NCBI GenBank assembly: GCA_007127655.1
Contig: SKYX01000077.1
Location: 1 to 19,415, forward strand
DNA length: 19,415 nt
Source of the DNA: Desulfonatronum sp.
GTDB taxonomy: Bacteria > Desulfobacterota > Desulfovibrionia > Desulfovibrionales > Desulfonatronaceae
Reading direction: 5' to 3'
The translations under genes were made by a program, and so were the position numbers. Every line of letters starts with the position of its first letter. Position 1 is the stretch's first letter. Below are positions 6,298 to 13,574 of this stretch, piece after piece. Below the pieces are notes generated by a model, which saw only the letters and a program-made list of their open reading frames with translations, was not told the origin of the DNA and ran no database searches.

Positions 6298-8922
6298 TTA
6301 GTATCCCGCCATTTTCGTTTCCCTTCCAAGTTCGATCGGCTTTCTTCGTTCTGATGTGACCCTGGGCGACGCCTTCGTTCCGTTCCAACGGATGGTGACG
6401 GCCCCGTACTTCGCGGTGTTGAGGAGTGGGACGCCCATGTCCTTCAAGGTTTGTTCGATTTCCGGGTGGGGATGGTTGAAGCGATTCAGGAAGCCGGTGC
6501 TGACAGCGGCAACCTTCGGTCGGACTTGGGCGTAGAGTTGGGGAGAGTGGCTGGTTCGGCTGCCGTGGTGCGGGATGATCAGGGCTTCGGCGCGCAAGGC
6601 GTCCGGGGTGGCGGCCAGGGAATGGAGCAGGGCGGCGATGGACGGCTGTTCGATATCTCCGGGGAGCAGGGCCAGAGGGCGGCCGTTCCAGACGAGGCGC
6701 AGGACCAGCGACGCGTTGTTCTGGTTGTCCGCGGTCAGCCAGTCGGTGTCTGGATGGAGGACCTCCAGGATGACGCCCCTGCCAAGATCGATCACGTTGC
6801 CCTTGCTCCAGACGGCTTCCGGGAGAGCGCGGCGATTCAGGGTTTCGTCCAGGATGCGCCCGTCTCGGCCTTCGGGGCCGCGGCCCTGGGAGGCGAATTT
6901 CCGGACTCGAAAGTGATCCAGGGGATAGAACAGGCCCCGGTAGTGATCGAAATGGGCGTGGCTGAGGGCGATGCCGGTCAGCCGGGGCGGGCGGCCGTGG
7001 GTCAGGGTCGGGGTGATAATGTTGCGGCCCAGATCGTAGTCCCAGGACCAGAACCCTCCTCCGTCCACCAGCCAGCGCGACCCTCCGGGCAGTTCCAGGA
7101 GCACGGCCTGGCCCTGGCTGACGTCCAGCAGACGCAGGGTGACCTGGGAGCGCTGGTCGACCAGGATGGTGGTCAGTCCGGGCAGGACGAGCAAGGAGAT
7201 GGCCAGAGCCAGGGCCACGGGTCTGACGCTCTGGGGAGATCGCCACCAGGCGGCCGCGGCCAGGAGCAGCATCCAGTAGCCCAGAATCTGGGGCCAGTGT
7301 GGTCGTAGCGGGATGGTCACCGCGAGCCAACCGGCCTGGTCCAGGGTGGCCAACCCGCCGACCATCGTTTCCAGGATGCCGCCGGCCAGGCTGAGCAGCG
7401 GCGGAGCCATGGGGGCGGTCCATGGGGTGAGCAGGGCCAGCAGGCCGGTCAGTCCCAGGGGAAAGACCGCCAGGCCGAGCAGTGGCAACCAGAGCATGTT
7501 CAGATACAGATGCGGGCTGATTCGTCCGAAGTACCAGGCTTGCAGGGGCAGCAGGGCCAGGGTGGCCACGGTGCTCACGGCCAGGATGCCCAGGCCCGCG
7601 GCCAGGGGCTTTTGCCACCAGGGCCGCTGGGTGAACCGCAGGGCCTCCCGGCCCAGGGGCCAGACCAGGGCCAATCCGGCCACGGCCAGGGCGGAGAGCT
7701 GCAGGCGCAGGTCAAAAACGGCCAGGGGGGACAGGGCCAGGATGATCAACAGGGCCAGGAACAGTCCGTCCAGCAGCACCCGCTGACGGTTCAGAAGCAG
7801 CAGCAAGCCCCAGGAGCCGAACATCAGGGCCGCCCGGAGCAGGGAGGGTACGGCCTGCCCCAGCCAGAGATAGCCCAGGACCAGTGGCACGCTCAGGAGC
7901 ACAGCCAGCTTGGGGCGGGGCAGGTGCAGATAGATTTGGGGCCGGACCCAGCCCAGCACCGTGGCCCCCAGCCATCCCAAACCGACCACGAACCCGAGGT
8001 GCATTCCGGACAAGGCCAAGCTGTGGGCCAGGGACGCCCGCTGGACCAGGTCCATGGTCTCGGGGGCGAGCAGGGATCGATCGCCCATGAGCAGGGCCAG
8101 AAGCATGGCCTGGCCTTGTCCGGTTGGGGTGCTGGAGATCAGTTTGTCCCTGAGTTGACGGCGGTATTCCCAGGCCGGGCTGCTCGCACCGGAATAGACA
8201 GGGGCCGTGTTGGCCTCCCGGGAATAGGCGCGGTGAAATATGCCTTGGCGCGCCCAATAGTCTTCGCTGCGGTTCATGCCCGGATTGGCCATGCCCTGGA
8301 TGGGGCGAATGCGCAGTGCCACCCGGACCTCCTGGCCGGGGCTGGGCACATCCGGCGGACTCTGCCAGTTCCAGAGCAGTTTGCCGCCCAGGGCGCGGGG
8401 GGCTGTTTCGCTGGAATTCTCGGCGGGCTGGAGCTGAACGTCGCGCAGGATGATCTGGAAATGATCGCCTGGCCGGGGCCGAATTTCGGCCACTTGGGCC
8501 GTGATGGTGGTCGGCGTTCGGTGGTTGATTTCGGGAAAGCTCCCAGGAGGGGGAGCGGGGTGAAGGTGGTGAACCGCGGCGACCCCGAGGGCAAAGGCCA
8601 GGAGCGGAGGAGCCGCCGTGCGGATGATCTGCGGGCGAGGGAGGTGCTCTGGAAGGAAAGGTTTTTTAGCTGGAGGGAGGGCCGTTTGCGTCGTGACAAG
8701 TGGACGGCTCCATGAGCCGAGCAACGCAATCAGGTAGAGGAGCAGGGCCGTGGCTCCAGGCACGGGCCATTCCCAGGCCAGCATGCCCAGAATCCAGGCG
8801 CAAAGCAGGTGTTGCCACGGAAGCAGACCGGGCCAGATGGGGTGAACCGGGGACTTGGGAGGCGTGATCTCCGATACGTTGGCTTCCGGTTCATCCCGAG
8901 AAGGTGGTTGGTCCCGACTCAT
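6298..8922 (-). CDS. comEC: ComEC/Rec2-family DNA-uptake membrane channel
   Basis: An 874-residue protein that in competent bacteria forms the inner-membrane channel carrying single-stranded DNA. The N-terminus has hydrophobic segments (33-75, 103-119), then a DUF4131-like soluble part. The Competence domain follows from about 260, with the hallmark HSLALSGMHLGF (300-311) and many membrane segments up to about 590. The C-terminal metallo-beta-lactamase-like domain begins at LLDVSQGQAV (598-607) and keeps HAHFDH (655-660), GDIE (755-758) and PHHGS (784-788), so its metal-binding motif appears intact. Length is normal for the full three-domain form. The start has GAGG 8 nt upstream. It lies 76 nt after cobT on the same strand and is probably co-transcribed. 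No other competence genes are in the window, so transformability is not shown. Confidence 0.93.
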   Translation of the reverse strand: MSRDQPPSRDEPEANVSEITPPKSPVHPIWPGLLPWQHLLCAWILGMLAWEWPVPGATALLLYLIALLGSWSRPLVTTQTALPPAKKPFLPEHLPRPQIIRTAAPPLLAFALGVAAVHHLHPAPPPGSFPEINHRTPTTITAQVAEIRPRPGDHFQIILRDVQLQPAENSSETAPRALGGKLLWNWQSPPDVPSPGQEVRVALRIRPIQGMANPGMNRSEDYWARQGIFHRAYSREANTAPVYSGASSPAWEYRRQLRDKLISSTPTGQGQAMLLALLMGDRSLLAPETMDLVQRASLAHSLALSGMHLGFVVGLGWLGATVLGWVRPQIYLHLPRPKLAVLLSVPLVLGYLWLGQAVPSLLRAALMFGSWGLLLLLNRQRVLLDGLFLALLIILALSPLAVFDLRLQLSALAVAGLALVWPLGREALRFTQRPWWQKPLAAGLGILAVSTVATLALLPLQAWYFGRISPHLYLNMLWLPLLGLAVFPLGLTGLLALLTPWTAPMAPPLLSLAGGILETMVGGLATLDQAGWLAVTIPLRPHWPQILGYWMLLLAAAAWWRSPQSVRPVALALAISLLVLPGLTTILVDQRSQVTLRLLDVSQGQAVLLELPGGSRWLVDGGGFWSWDYDLGRNIITPTLTHGRPPRLTGIALSHAHFDHYRGLFYPLDHFRVRKFASQGRGPEGRDGRILDETLNRRALPEAVWSKGNVIDLGRGVILEVLHPDTDWLTADNQNNASLVLRLVWNGRPLALLPGDIEQPSIAALLHSLAATPDALRAEALIIPHHGSRTSHSPQLYAQVRPKVAAVSTGFLNRFNHPHPEIEQTLKDMGVPLLNTAKYGAVTIRWNGTKASPRVTSERRKPIELGRETKMAGY

Positions 8923-8998
8923 GGCGCGGCCTCAGGGAGTTGACGTGCCTGACGTGCCAAGTGCGAAGGGCATCCGGCGGTCGTGCTTGGAAATTCGG

Positions 8999-10102
8999 CT
9001 ATGTCGCGGAGCAGACCCCGGCATTTGAGAAGCTGGCCATCTCGTTGAGCATGGCCGCCGCGGCGCGGAGCACGGGGATGGCCAGGGCGGCTCCGGTGCC
9101 CTCGCCCAGACGCATGCCCAAATCCAGGATCGGGCGGGCTTGGAGCTGGTCCAGGATGATGCGGTGGCCGGGTTCGGCCGAGCCGTGGGCGAAAAAGGCG
9201 TAGTCCGCCACATGGGGTTGGATTTTCCAGGCCGCGACATAGGCCGCCGTGGAGATGAAGCCGTCCACCACGATGGCCAGCTTGCGCCGGGCGCAGCCCA
9301 GGATCAGACCTGTAAGGCAGGCGATTTCCAGGCCGCCCAGGGCCGCCAGGGTGCGCAAGGGAGGTGCGGGGGGCAGGGCATTGCTGTTGACGGACAGGGC
9401 CCGGGCGATGACTTCGGCCTTGTGGCGGACTTCTTGCGCCGACAAGCCGGTGCCCGGCCCGGTGACCCGTTCCGGCGAGCACCCCAGGTAGGCGCAATAG
9501 AGGGCCGTGGCCGCGGTGGTGTTGGCAATGCCCATCTCACCGGTACCCACGGCAAGCACCCCTTCTTCGCCGGCTTGCTCGGCCAAGGAGATGCCTGCGG
9601 CAACTGCCTCGGTGCACTCCTCCTCGGACATGGCCGGTCCGAAGCTGAAATCCGCGGTTCCGGGCTTGACCTTGCGGCGCAGCAGCATGGTGGAGTCCGG
9701 AACATCGGCGGTGAAGTCGTCGTGGGCCACGCCCACGTCCACGACCCGCAGTTCCACGCCGGCCGAACGGGTCAAGACGTTCACGGCCGCTCCTCCATGA
9801 AGGAAGTTGCGGACCATCTGAGCCGTGACCTCCGAGGGAAATTTGCTGACGCCCTGGGCTGCGACGCCGTGATCCGCGGCGCAGGTGTAGATGCGGGACG
9901 GGTCGACCTTGGGGTTTGGGCCGCGACCGGCGTTTTGGCTGATCAGAGCCAGGTGCAGGGCCAGTTCCTCCAATCGGCCCAGGCTGCCCTGGGGCTTGGT
10001 CAGGTCGTCCAGCCGGGCCTGGATGGCGGATGTCGTTGCGCGGTCCAGGGGAGTCACGGCTTGGATGCAGTCCTGGAGGTTATTGGCTGCGGACTGGTTC
10101 AT
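8999..10102 (-). CDS. cobT: Nicotinate-nucleotide--dimethylbenzimidazole phosphoribosyltransferase
   Basis: A 367-residue CobT, which makes alpha-ribazole 5'-phosphate from nicotinate mononucleotide and the lower-ligand base for cobamide synthesis. Diagnostic motifs are LTKPQGSLGRLEELA near the N-terminus, CAADHGVAAQGVSKFPSEVT (about 73-92), the central GEMGIANTT and the C-terminal RLGEGTGAALA, in which Glu334 corresponds to the catalytic base of the family. Length matches typical CobT. The start codon overlaps the phosphofructokinase stop as ATGA, so translation is likely coupled. No other cobalamin genes are nearby, and I see no cobalamin riboswitch upstream of this operon. Corrinoid enzymes are common in sulfate reducers, which fits the context. 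Confidence 0.96.
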   Translation of the reverse strand: MNQSAANNLQDCIQAVTPLDRATTSAIQARLDDLTKPQGSLGRLEELALHLALISQNAGRGPNPKVDPSRIYTCAADHGVAAQGVSKFPSEVTAQMVRNFLHGGAAVNVLTRSAGVELRVVDVGVAHDDFTADVPDSTMLLRRKVKPGTADFSFGPAMSEEECTEAVAAGISLAEQAGEEGVLAVGTGEMGIANTTAATALYCAYLGCSPERVTGPGTGLSAQEVRHKAEVIARALSVNSNALPPAPPLRTLAALGGLEIACLTGLILGCARRKLAIVVDGFISTAAYVAAWKIQPHVADYAFFAHGSAEPGHRIILDQLQARPILDLGMRLGEGTGAALAIPVLRAAAAMLNEMASFSNAGVCSAT

Positions 10103-11472
10103 GATTGGAAGTCCAGCTTACAAGTCGATCCCTGAGGATAATCTTCCAGGGGCGTTTTCATGTGTACAGGCTGACCGGTGGATTGGAGCACTGCCTGCCA
10201 GTAGTTGCTGACCGTGTTGATTTTCTTGCGCTTTCCAGCCACCAGGCTGAGCGGCAGATGGATGTAATGGCCGTGCAGTTTGCTGACCACCATCCCGGTT
10301 TTGCCGGCCATGGCCGCATGCACGGCATTCTGGCCCAGGAATCCGCAGTAGACCCGGTCGTTGGCGTTGGCCGGGATCGAGCGGATGATGTAGCTGGGAT
10401 CGATGAACTTCAGGGTGTAGTCCATGTCCTTGGATTTGAAGTGGGAGTCGATTTCTCGTCGTAACAGTCCGCAAATGTCCCGCAAGACCGGGTTGCCCGA
10501 GGCGTCGGTCTGGCTGGAAGCGGCCAGGAGGTCCTGTCCAGCCCCTTCTGCCACCACCACCACGGCGTGTCCGCGGCGACGGATACGTTCGTCCAGGGCC
10601 TGCAAAAAGCCGTTGGGGCCGTGGATCTCAAAGGAATCTTCGGGGACCAGCACGAAGTTGACGTCTTTCAGGGCCAGTGTGGCCTGGGCCGCGATGAACC
10701 CGGACTCCCGGCCCATGAGCTTGACCATGCCGATGCCGTTGGGAGCTCCCAGGGCTTCGGTATGAGCGCAGCGGATGGATTCCGTGGCTTTTTCCACGGC
10801 GGTGTCGAAGCCGAAGGAGCGGGGGACGAAGTTAATGTCATTGTCAATGGTCTTGGGAATGCCGATTACGGCCAGCTTCAACCCGCGTTTGGCGACTTCC
10901 TCCTGGATTACCAGGGTGGCCTGCATGGTTCCATCGCCGCCGATGAGAAAGAGGATGTTGACGTTCATCCGTTCCAGGGCATCCACGATTTCCTCTGGTG
11001 ACTGTGGTCCGCGAGAGGAAGAGAGGATCGTTCCTCCGAACTCATGGATGCTTGCAACTTTGTCCGGAGTGAGTTCCTCCAAGTTGTGTCCGTAGGAAGG
11101 GATGAAGCCCTGCAATCCGTAGCGAATACCAAGGGTGGAGGACACGCCGTAGCTGTGGTGGGCGGTCATGACCAGGGCGCGGATGACGTCGTTGATGCCC
11201 GGGCACAGGCCGCCACAGGTGACGATGGCGCATTTGGTCTTTGGAGGGTCGAAATACAGTTTGGCCCGAGGGCCTGCGGGCTCGAAATCGTAGGTCTTCG
11301 CCCCGTTGGTGCCGGTCTCACCCTCTTCGTTGGTCACGAAAAGCTGAACCCGCTGGTCTTCATTGATGAAGAGGGCGCACTCCATGCGGGAGCGGGCCCT
11401 GGCCGATCCCAGGTCGGGAATGGCGGTGGAAATGTCGTCTTCTATGTGCATGCTTATTTGTGTGTCGCTCAT
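10099..11472 (-). CDS. pfkA: 6-phosphofructokinase, probably ATP-dependent, long form
   Basis: A 457-residue phosphofructokinase that phosphorylates fructose 6-phosphate in glycolysis. Motifs are TCGGLCPGIND (85-95), GGDGT (178-182), PKTIDND (206-212) and MGRESGF (253-259). Gly at the fourth position of GGDGT is the ATP-type residue, because PPi enzymes carry Asp there. The Lys in PKTIDND is shared by PPi enzymes and by the plant/trypanosome-like ATP enzymes. The best reading is the latter clade. About 75 N-terminal residues precede the first conserved motif, as in that long clade. The start at 11472 has GGAGG 5 nt upstream; the frame stays open to 11664, but that extension lacks a Shine-Dalgarno and looks non-coding. 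It heads the pfk-cobT-comEC group and is divergent from the dsr operon. Confidence 0.92.
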   Translation of the reverse strand: MSDTQISMHIEDDISTAIPDLGSARARSRMECALFINEDQRVQLFVTNEEGETGTNGAKTYDFEPAGPRAKLYFDPPKTKCAIVTCGGLCPGINDVIRALVMTAHHSYGVSSTLGIRYGLQGFIPSYGHNLEELTPDKVASIHEFGGTILSSSRGPQSPEEIVDALERMNVNILFLIGGDGTMQATLVIQEEVAKRGLKLAVIGIPKTIDNDINFVPRSFGFDTAVEKATESIRCAHTEALGAPNGIGMVKLMGRESGFIAAQATLALKDVNFVLVPEDSFEIHGPNGFLQALDERIRRRGHAVVVVAEGAGQDLLAASSQTDASGNPVLRDICGLLRREIDSHFKSKDMDYTLKFIDPSYIIRSIPANANDRVYCGFLGQNAVHAAMAGKTGMVVSKLHGHYIHLPLSLVAGKRKKINTVSNYWQAVLQSTGQPVHMKTPLEDYPQGSTCKLDFQS

Positions 11473-11675
11473 GGTGTCCTCCAAAATCGCAACGTGTTCG
11501 GGGAGAGAATTTTCGTCGGGAAGTGATTGGTGTAATGGCAAGAAATGAACCGCACTATGAAGCAAAGCGCTTCCAATGGCAAACCGACTTGGATTCGTTT
11601 CGCAGCTTCCTTTGGGGTCAACGGTTTGGTCTCCATGTGAGACAACTATTGTCACGCAGGGCACCTTGACACAAA

Positions 11676-11705
11676 TTTCTCAATCAGATAGTCGCTTTCT
11701 CAATC
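11676..11705 (+). repeat. Tandem direct repeat TTTCTCAATC, 20 bp apart
   Basis: TTTCTCAATC occurs at 11676-11685 and again at 11696-11705, a spacing of two helical turns, immediately downstream of and partly overlapping the only good -35-like element (TTGACA, 11666-11671). The core TCTCAATC recurs at 11839-11846, and the full 10-mer lies inside the RsbRD gene at 12064-12073. The phased spacing suggests a regulator-binding site for the dsr operon, but I do not recognise the motif. Confidence 0.3.
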
Positions 11706-11853
11706 GAGAATACTTGGACAACAGCGTTTTTGTTCAAAAAAAGGTATTACTCAACCATGCTCGGGGGATCGTCTCCCGTTCTTTTTGGTTTTTCAATGGC
11801 CTGGATGGGCTTCCTTCGGACAGGACGTCCCAGAACGGTCTCAATCCCTGAAC

Positions 11854-11904
11854 GAAGCTCCACTTGATCGAATATCAAGCTTCTGCGCGAGTATGCGCTT
11901 TTTT
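11854..11904 (+). promoter_or_regulatory. Hairpin pair with T-run in the dsr operon leader
   Basis: CTTGAT (11863-11868) pairs with ATCAAG (11874-11879), and GAAG (11854-11857) pairs with CTTC (11880-11883) with a bulge between. Next comes a 4-bp GCGC stem (11885-11888 with 11895-11898) followed by TTTTTT (11899-11904), 33 nt before the RsbRD ATG. This could be a weak terminator or attenuator in the leader. The second stem is short, so the call is tentative. Confidence 0.25.
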
Positions 11905-11937
11905 CACTAACCTGACATTATCATATCGGCCGGGGTC

Positions 11938-12462
11938 ATGACCAACGACATTATCGAACTTCTCAAGGAAAACAGGAGTATGCTGGTCGATCGCTGGACC
12001 GAGGCGACCCTGCGGACCTATCCTTCCGAAAGCGCCCGCTTCTACTCCAAGGAAAATGATCAGTTTCTCAATCCCGTTGGGCACGCCATGGGAAAGGGTC
12101 TGTCCGAAATATTCGACGCCATGCTGGCCGGACTGGATGTCCAACAGATTCGACCGATACTGGACAGCATGGTTCGCATCCGGGCCGTTCAGGGGTTCGC
12201 CCCCTCCAACTCCCTGGCCTTTCTGTTGTTCATCAAGAAAATCATCCGCGATGAGCTAGGCACTGAGATTCAATCCAAAGGCCTGGATACGCAGCTCGCG
12301 ACCTTTGAAGAACGGGTCGACGGCGTTTTGCTGGTGGCCTTCGACGTCTACGCCCAGTGCCGCCAGACGTTGTCTGACATCAAAAACAGCGAGTTCATCA
12401 ACCGGCACACTCAGCTTTTGAAGCGGGCCAACCTGATGAGTGAGGAAACCCGTCTTTCCTGA
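11938..12462 (+). CDS. RsbRD N-terminal-domain protein heading the dsrMKJOP operon
   Basis: A 174-residue soluble protein matching the RsbRD_N domain, the non-haem globin-like sensor fold at the N-terminus of stressosome RsbR-type proteins. Readable marks are LLKENRSMLVDRWTEATLRT (residues 8-27), PVGHAMGKGLSEIFDAMLAG and a helical C-terminal half. No STAS domain follows, so it is a stand-alone sensor-like domain with no evident effector. It has no signal peptide or membrane segment. The Shine-Dalgarno is poor (CGGGG about 4 nt upstream). It lies 58 nt before dsrM on the same strand, and from memory similar genes precede dsrMKJOP in other Desulfovibrio-type genomes. A role in sensing or regulating the complex is inferred from position only. 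Confidence 0.8.
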   Translation: MTNDIIELLKENRSMLVDRWTEATLRTYPSESARFYSKENDQFLNPVGHAMGKGLSEIFDAMLAGLDVQQIRPILDSMVRIRAVQGFAPSNSLAFLLFIKKIIRDELGTEIQSKGLDTQLATFEERVDGVLLVAFDVYAQCRQTLSDIKNSEFINRHTQLLKRANLMSEETRLS

Positions 12463-12520
12463 CGGGGTGGACGACCAATCAACGTAACCACGGAGCATCA
12501 ACGCAAAGCGAGGTAGGGAA

Positions 12521-13519
12521 ATGGCAGTGTGGTATTCTTTGTTACTCGTCTTGGGAATGTCCCTTTTTGTCTACCTGGGAGCCGGGTTGCTCGGTTTGCA
12601 GGCCATTTTCGGCATCGCCATTCCGTATGCGGCGATCCTGGTCTTCTTGATAGGATTCACCATGCGGGTGTTGGGGTGGGCCAGATCACCGGTGCCGTTC
12701 CGCATCCCCACAACCGCCGGACAACAGAAAAGTCTGGACTGGATCAAGCCGTCCAAAATCGACAGCCCCTACACCACTTGGGGCGTCGTGGGCCGGATGG
12801 CCATGGAAGTCCTGCTGTTTCGGTCCTTGTTTCGCAACACCAAGGCCGAAATCACCGAGGGCAAGCTGGCCTACGGGTCCAACAAGTGGCTCTGGCTGGC
12901 CGGCATTCTTTTTCACTACACCTTTTTGACCATCGTGATCCGGCACCTGCGCTTCTTCACCGAGCCTGTGCCGTATTTCGTGCAGGCTCTGGAGAACATT
13001 GACGGCATGCTGCAGATCGGTTCTCCGGTGATTTACCAGACGGACGTCATCCTGGTCGCGGCCCTGCTGTTCCTGCTGATTCGGCGACTGGTGAGCCCGC
13101 AATTGCGCTACATTTCCCTGCCTGCGGACTATTTCCCGCTGTTCTTGATTCTGGGGATCGCCCTTTCCGGCATCATGATGCGCTACTTCGCCATCTTCAA
13201 GGTTGACCTGATGAGCGTTAAGGTCCTGGCCATGGGCTTGGCCACCTTCAACCCCATCGTTCCGGAAGGAATCGGTGTCATGTTCTACATCCACCTCTTC
13301 CTTTTTAGCATGTTGCTGGCCTACTTCCCCTTCAGCAAGCTGATGCACCTGGGCGGCGTGTTTCTCAGCCCGACCCGCAACCTGCCCAACGACAGTCGGA
13401 TGGTTCGCCACGTCAACCCCTGGAACGCTCCGGTGAAGGTTCATACCTACGAGCATTACGAGGATGATTTCCGGGAAAAAATGATCGAGGCCGACCTTCC
13501 CGTGGAAAAGCAGGCCTAA
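12521..13519 (+). CDS. dsrM: DsrM, membrane cytochrome b subunit of the DsrMKJOP complex
   Basis: A 332-residue integral membrane protein related to the NarI/HdrE cytochrome b family. It is the subunit thought to exchange electrons with menaquinol and pass them to DsrK. Hydrophobic segments lie at about 5-22, 28-50, 122-142, 172-190, 203-222 and 250-269. His132 (FHYTF), His142 (IRHLR), His258 (YIHLF) and His276 (LMHLGG) are placed like the four axial ligands of two b haems. The C-terminal tail (FLSPTRNLPNDSR onward) is typical of DsrM and cytoplasmic. The AGGTAGGGAA sequence just before the ATG serves as ribosome site. It is followed after 55 nt by dsrK. Confidence 0.96.
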   Translation: MAVWYSLLLVLGMSLFVYLGAGLLGLQAIFGIAIPYAAILVFLIGFTMRVLGWARSPVPFRIPTTAGQQKSLDWIKPSKIDSPYTTWGVVGRMAMEVLLFRSLFRNTKAEITEGKLAYGSNKWLWLAGILFHYTFLTIVIRHLRFFTEPVPYFVQALENIDGMLQIGSPVIYQTDVILVAALLFLLIRRLVSPQLRYISLPADYFPLFLILGIALSGIMMRYFAIFKVDLMSVKVLAMGLATFNPIVPEGIGVMFYIHLFLFSMLLAYFPFSKLMHLGGVFLSPTRNLPNDSRMVRHVNPWNAPVKVHTYEHYEDDFREKMIEADLPVEKQA

Positions 13520-13574
13520 GGCGGCTTTCCAGCAGCTGACGGCAAGCAATAGGTAATCAAGATAAGGAGTCGTT

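Larger units (their letters stand above)
11473..11937. other. Divergent regulatory spacer between pfk and the dsr operon
   Basis: This 465-bp spacer is AT-richer than its surroundings and has no convincing gene. It must hold promoters for pfk (leftward) and for the RsbRD-dsrMKJOP operon (rightward). A perfect TTGACA lies at 11666-11671 on the plus strand; the best -10 candidate, GATAGT at 11687-11692, is only 15 nt away. A short hairpin GACAA-CTA-TTGTC lies at 11641-11653. Close to the RsbRD gene are an inverted repeat (11854-11883) and a GCGC hairpin followed by six T residues (11885-11904). Confidence 0.6.

Noticed and set aside
7510..8715. Plus-strand open frame of 401 codons opposite comEC
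   Set aside because: Its composition is very Gln/Gly-rich and repetitive, typical of an antisense shadow; comEC has all its motifs on the minus strand.
11636..11657. TGTGA and TCACG half-sites resembling a CRP/FNR-type (HcpR-like) operator
   Set aside because: The half-sites are 11 nt apart instead of the 6 nt needed for this regulator family.
11473..11664. 64-codon N-terminal extension of phosphofructokinase
   Set aside because: It has no ribosome site and no conserved sequence, whereas the ATG at 11472 has a good GGAGG.
11576..11851. 91-codon plus-strand ORF before the RsbRD gene
   Set aside because: There is no ribosome site or domain, and it overlaps the likely dsr control elements.
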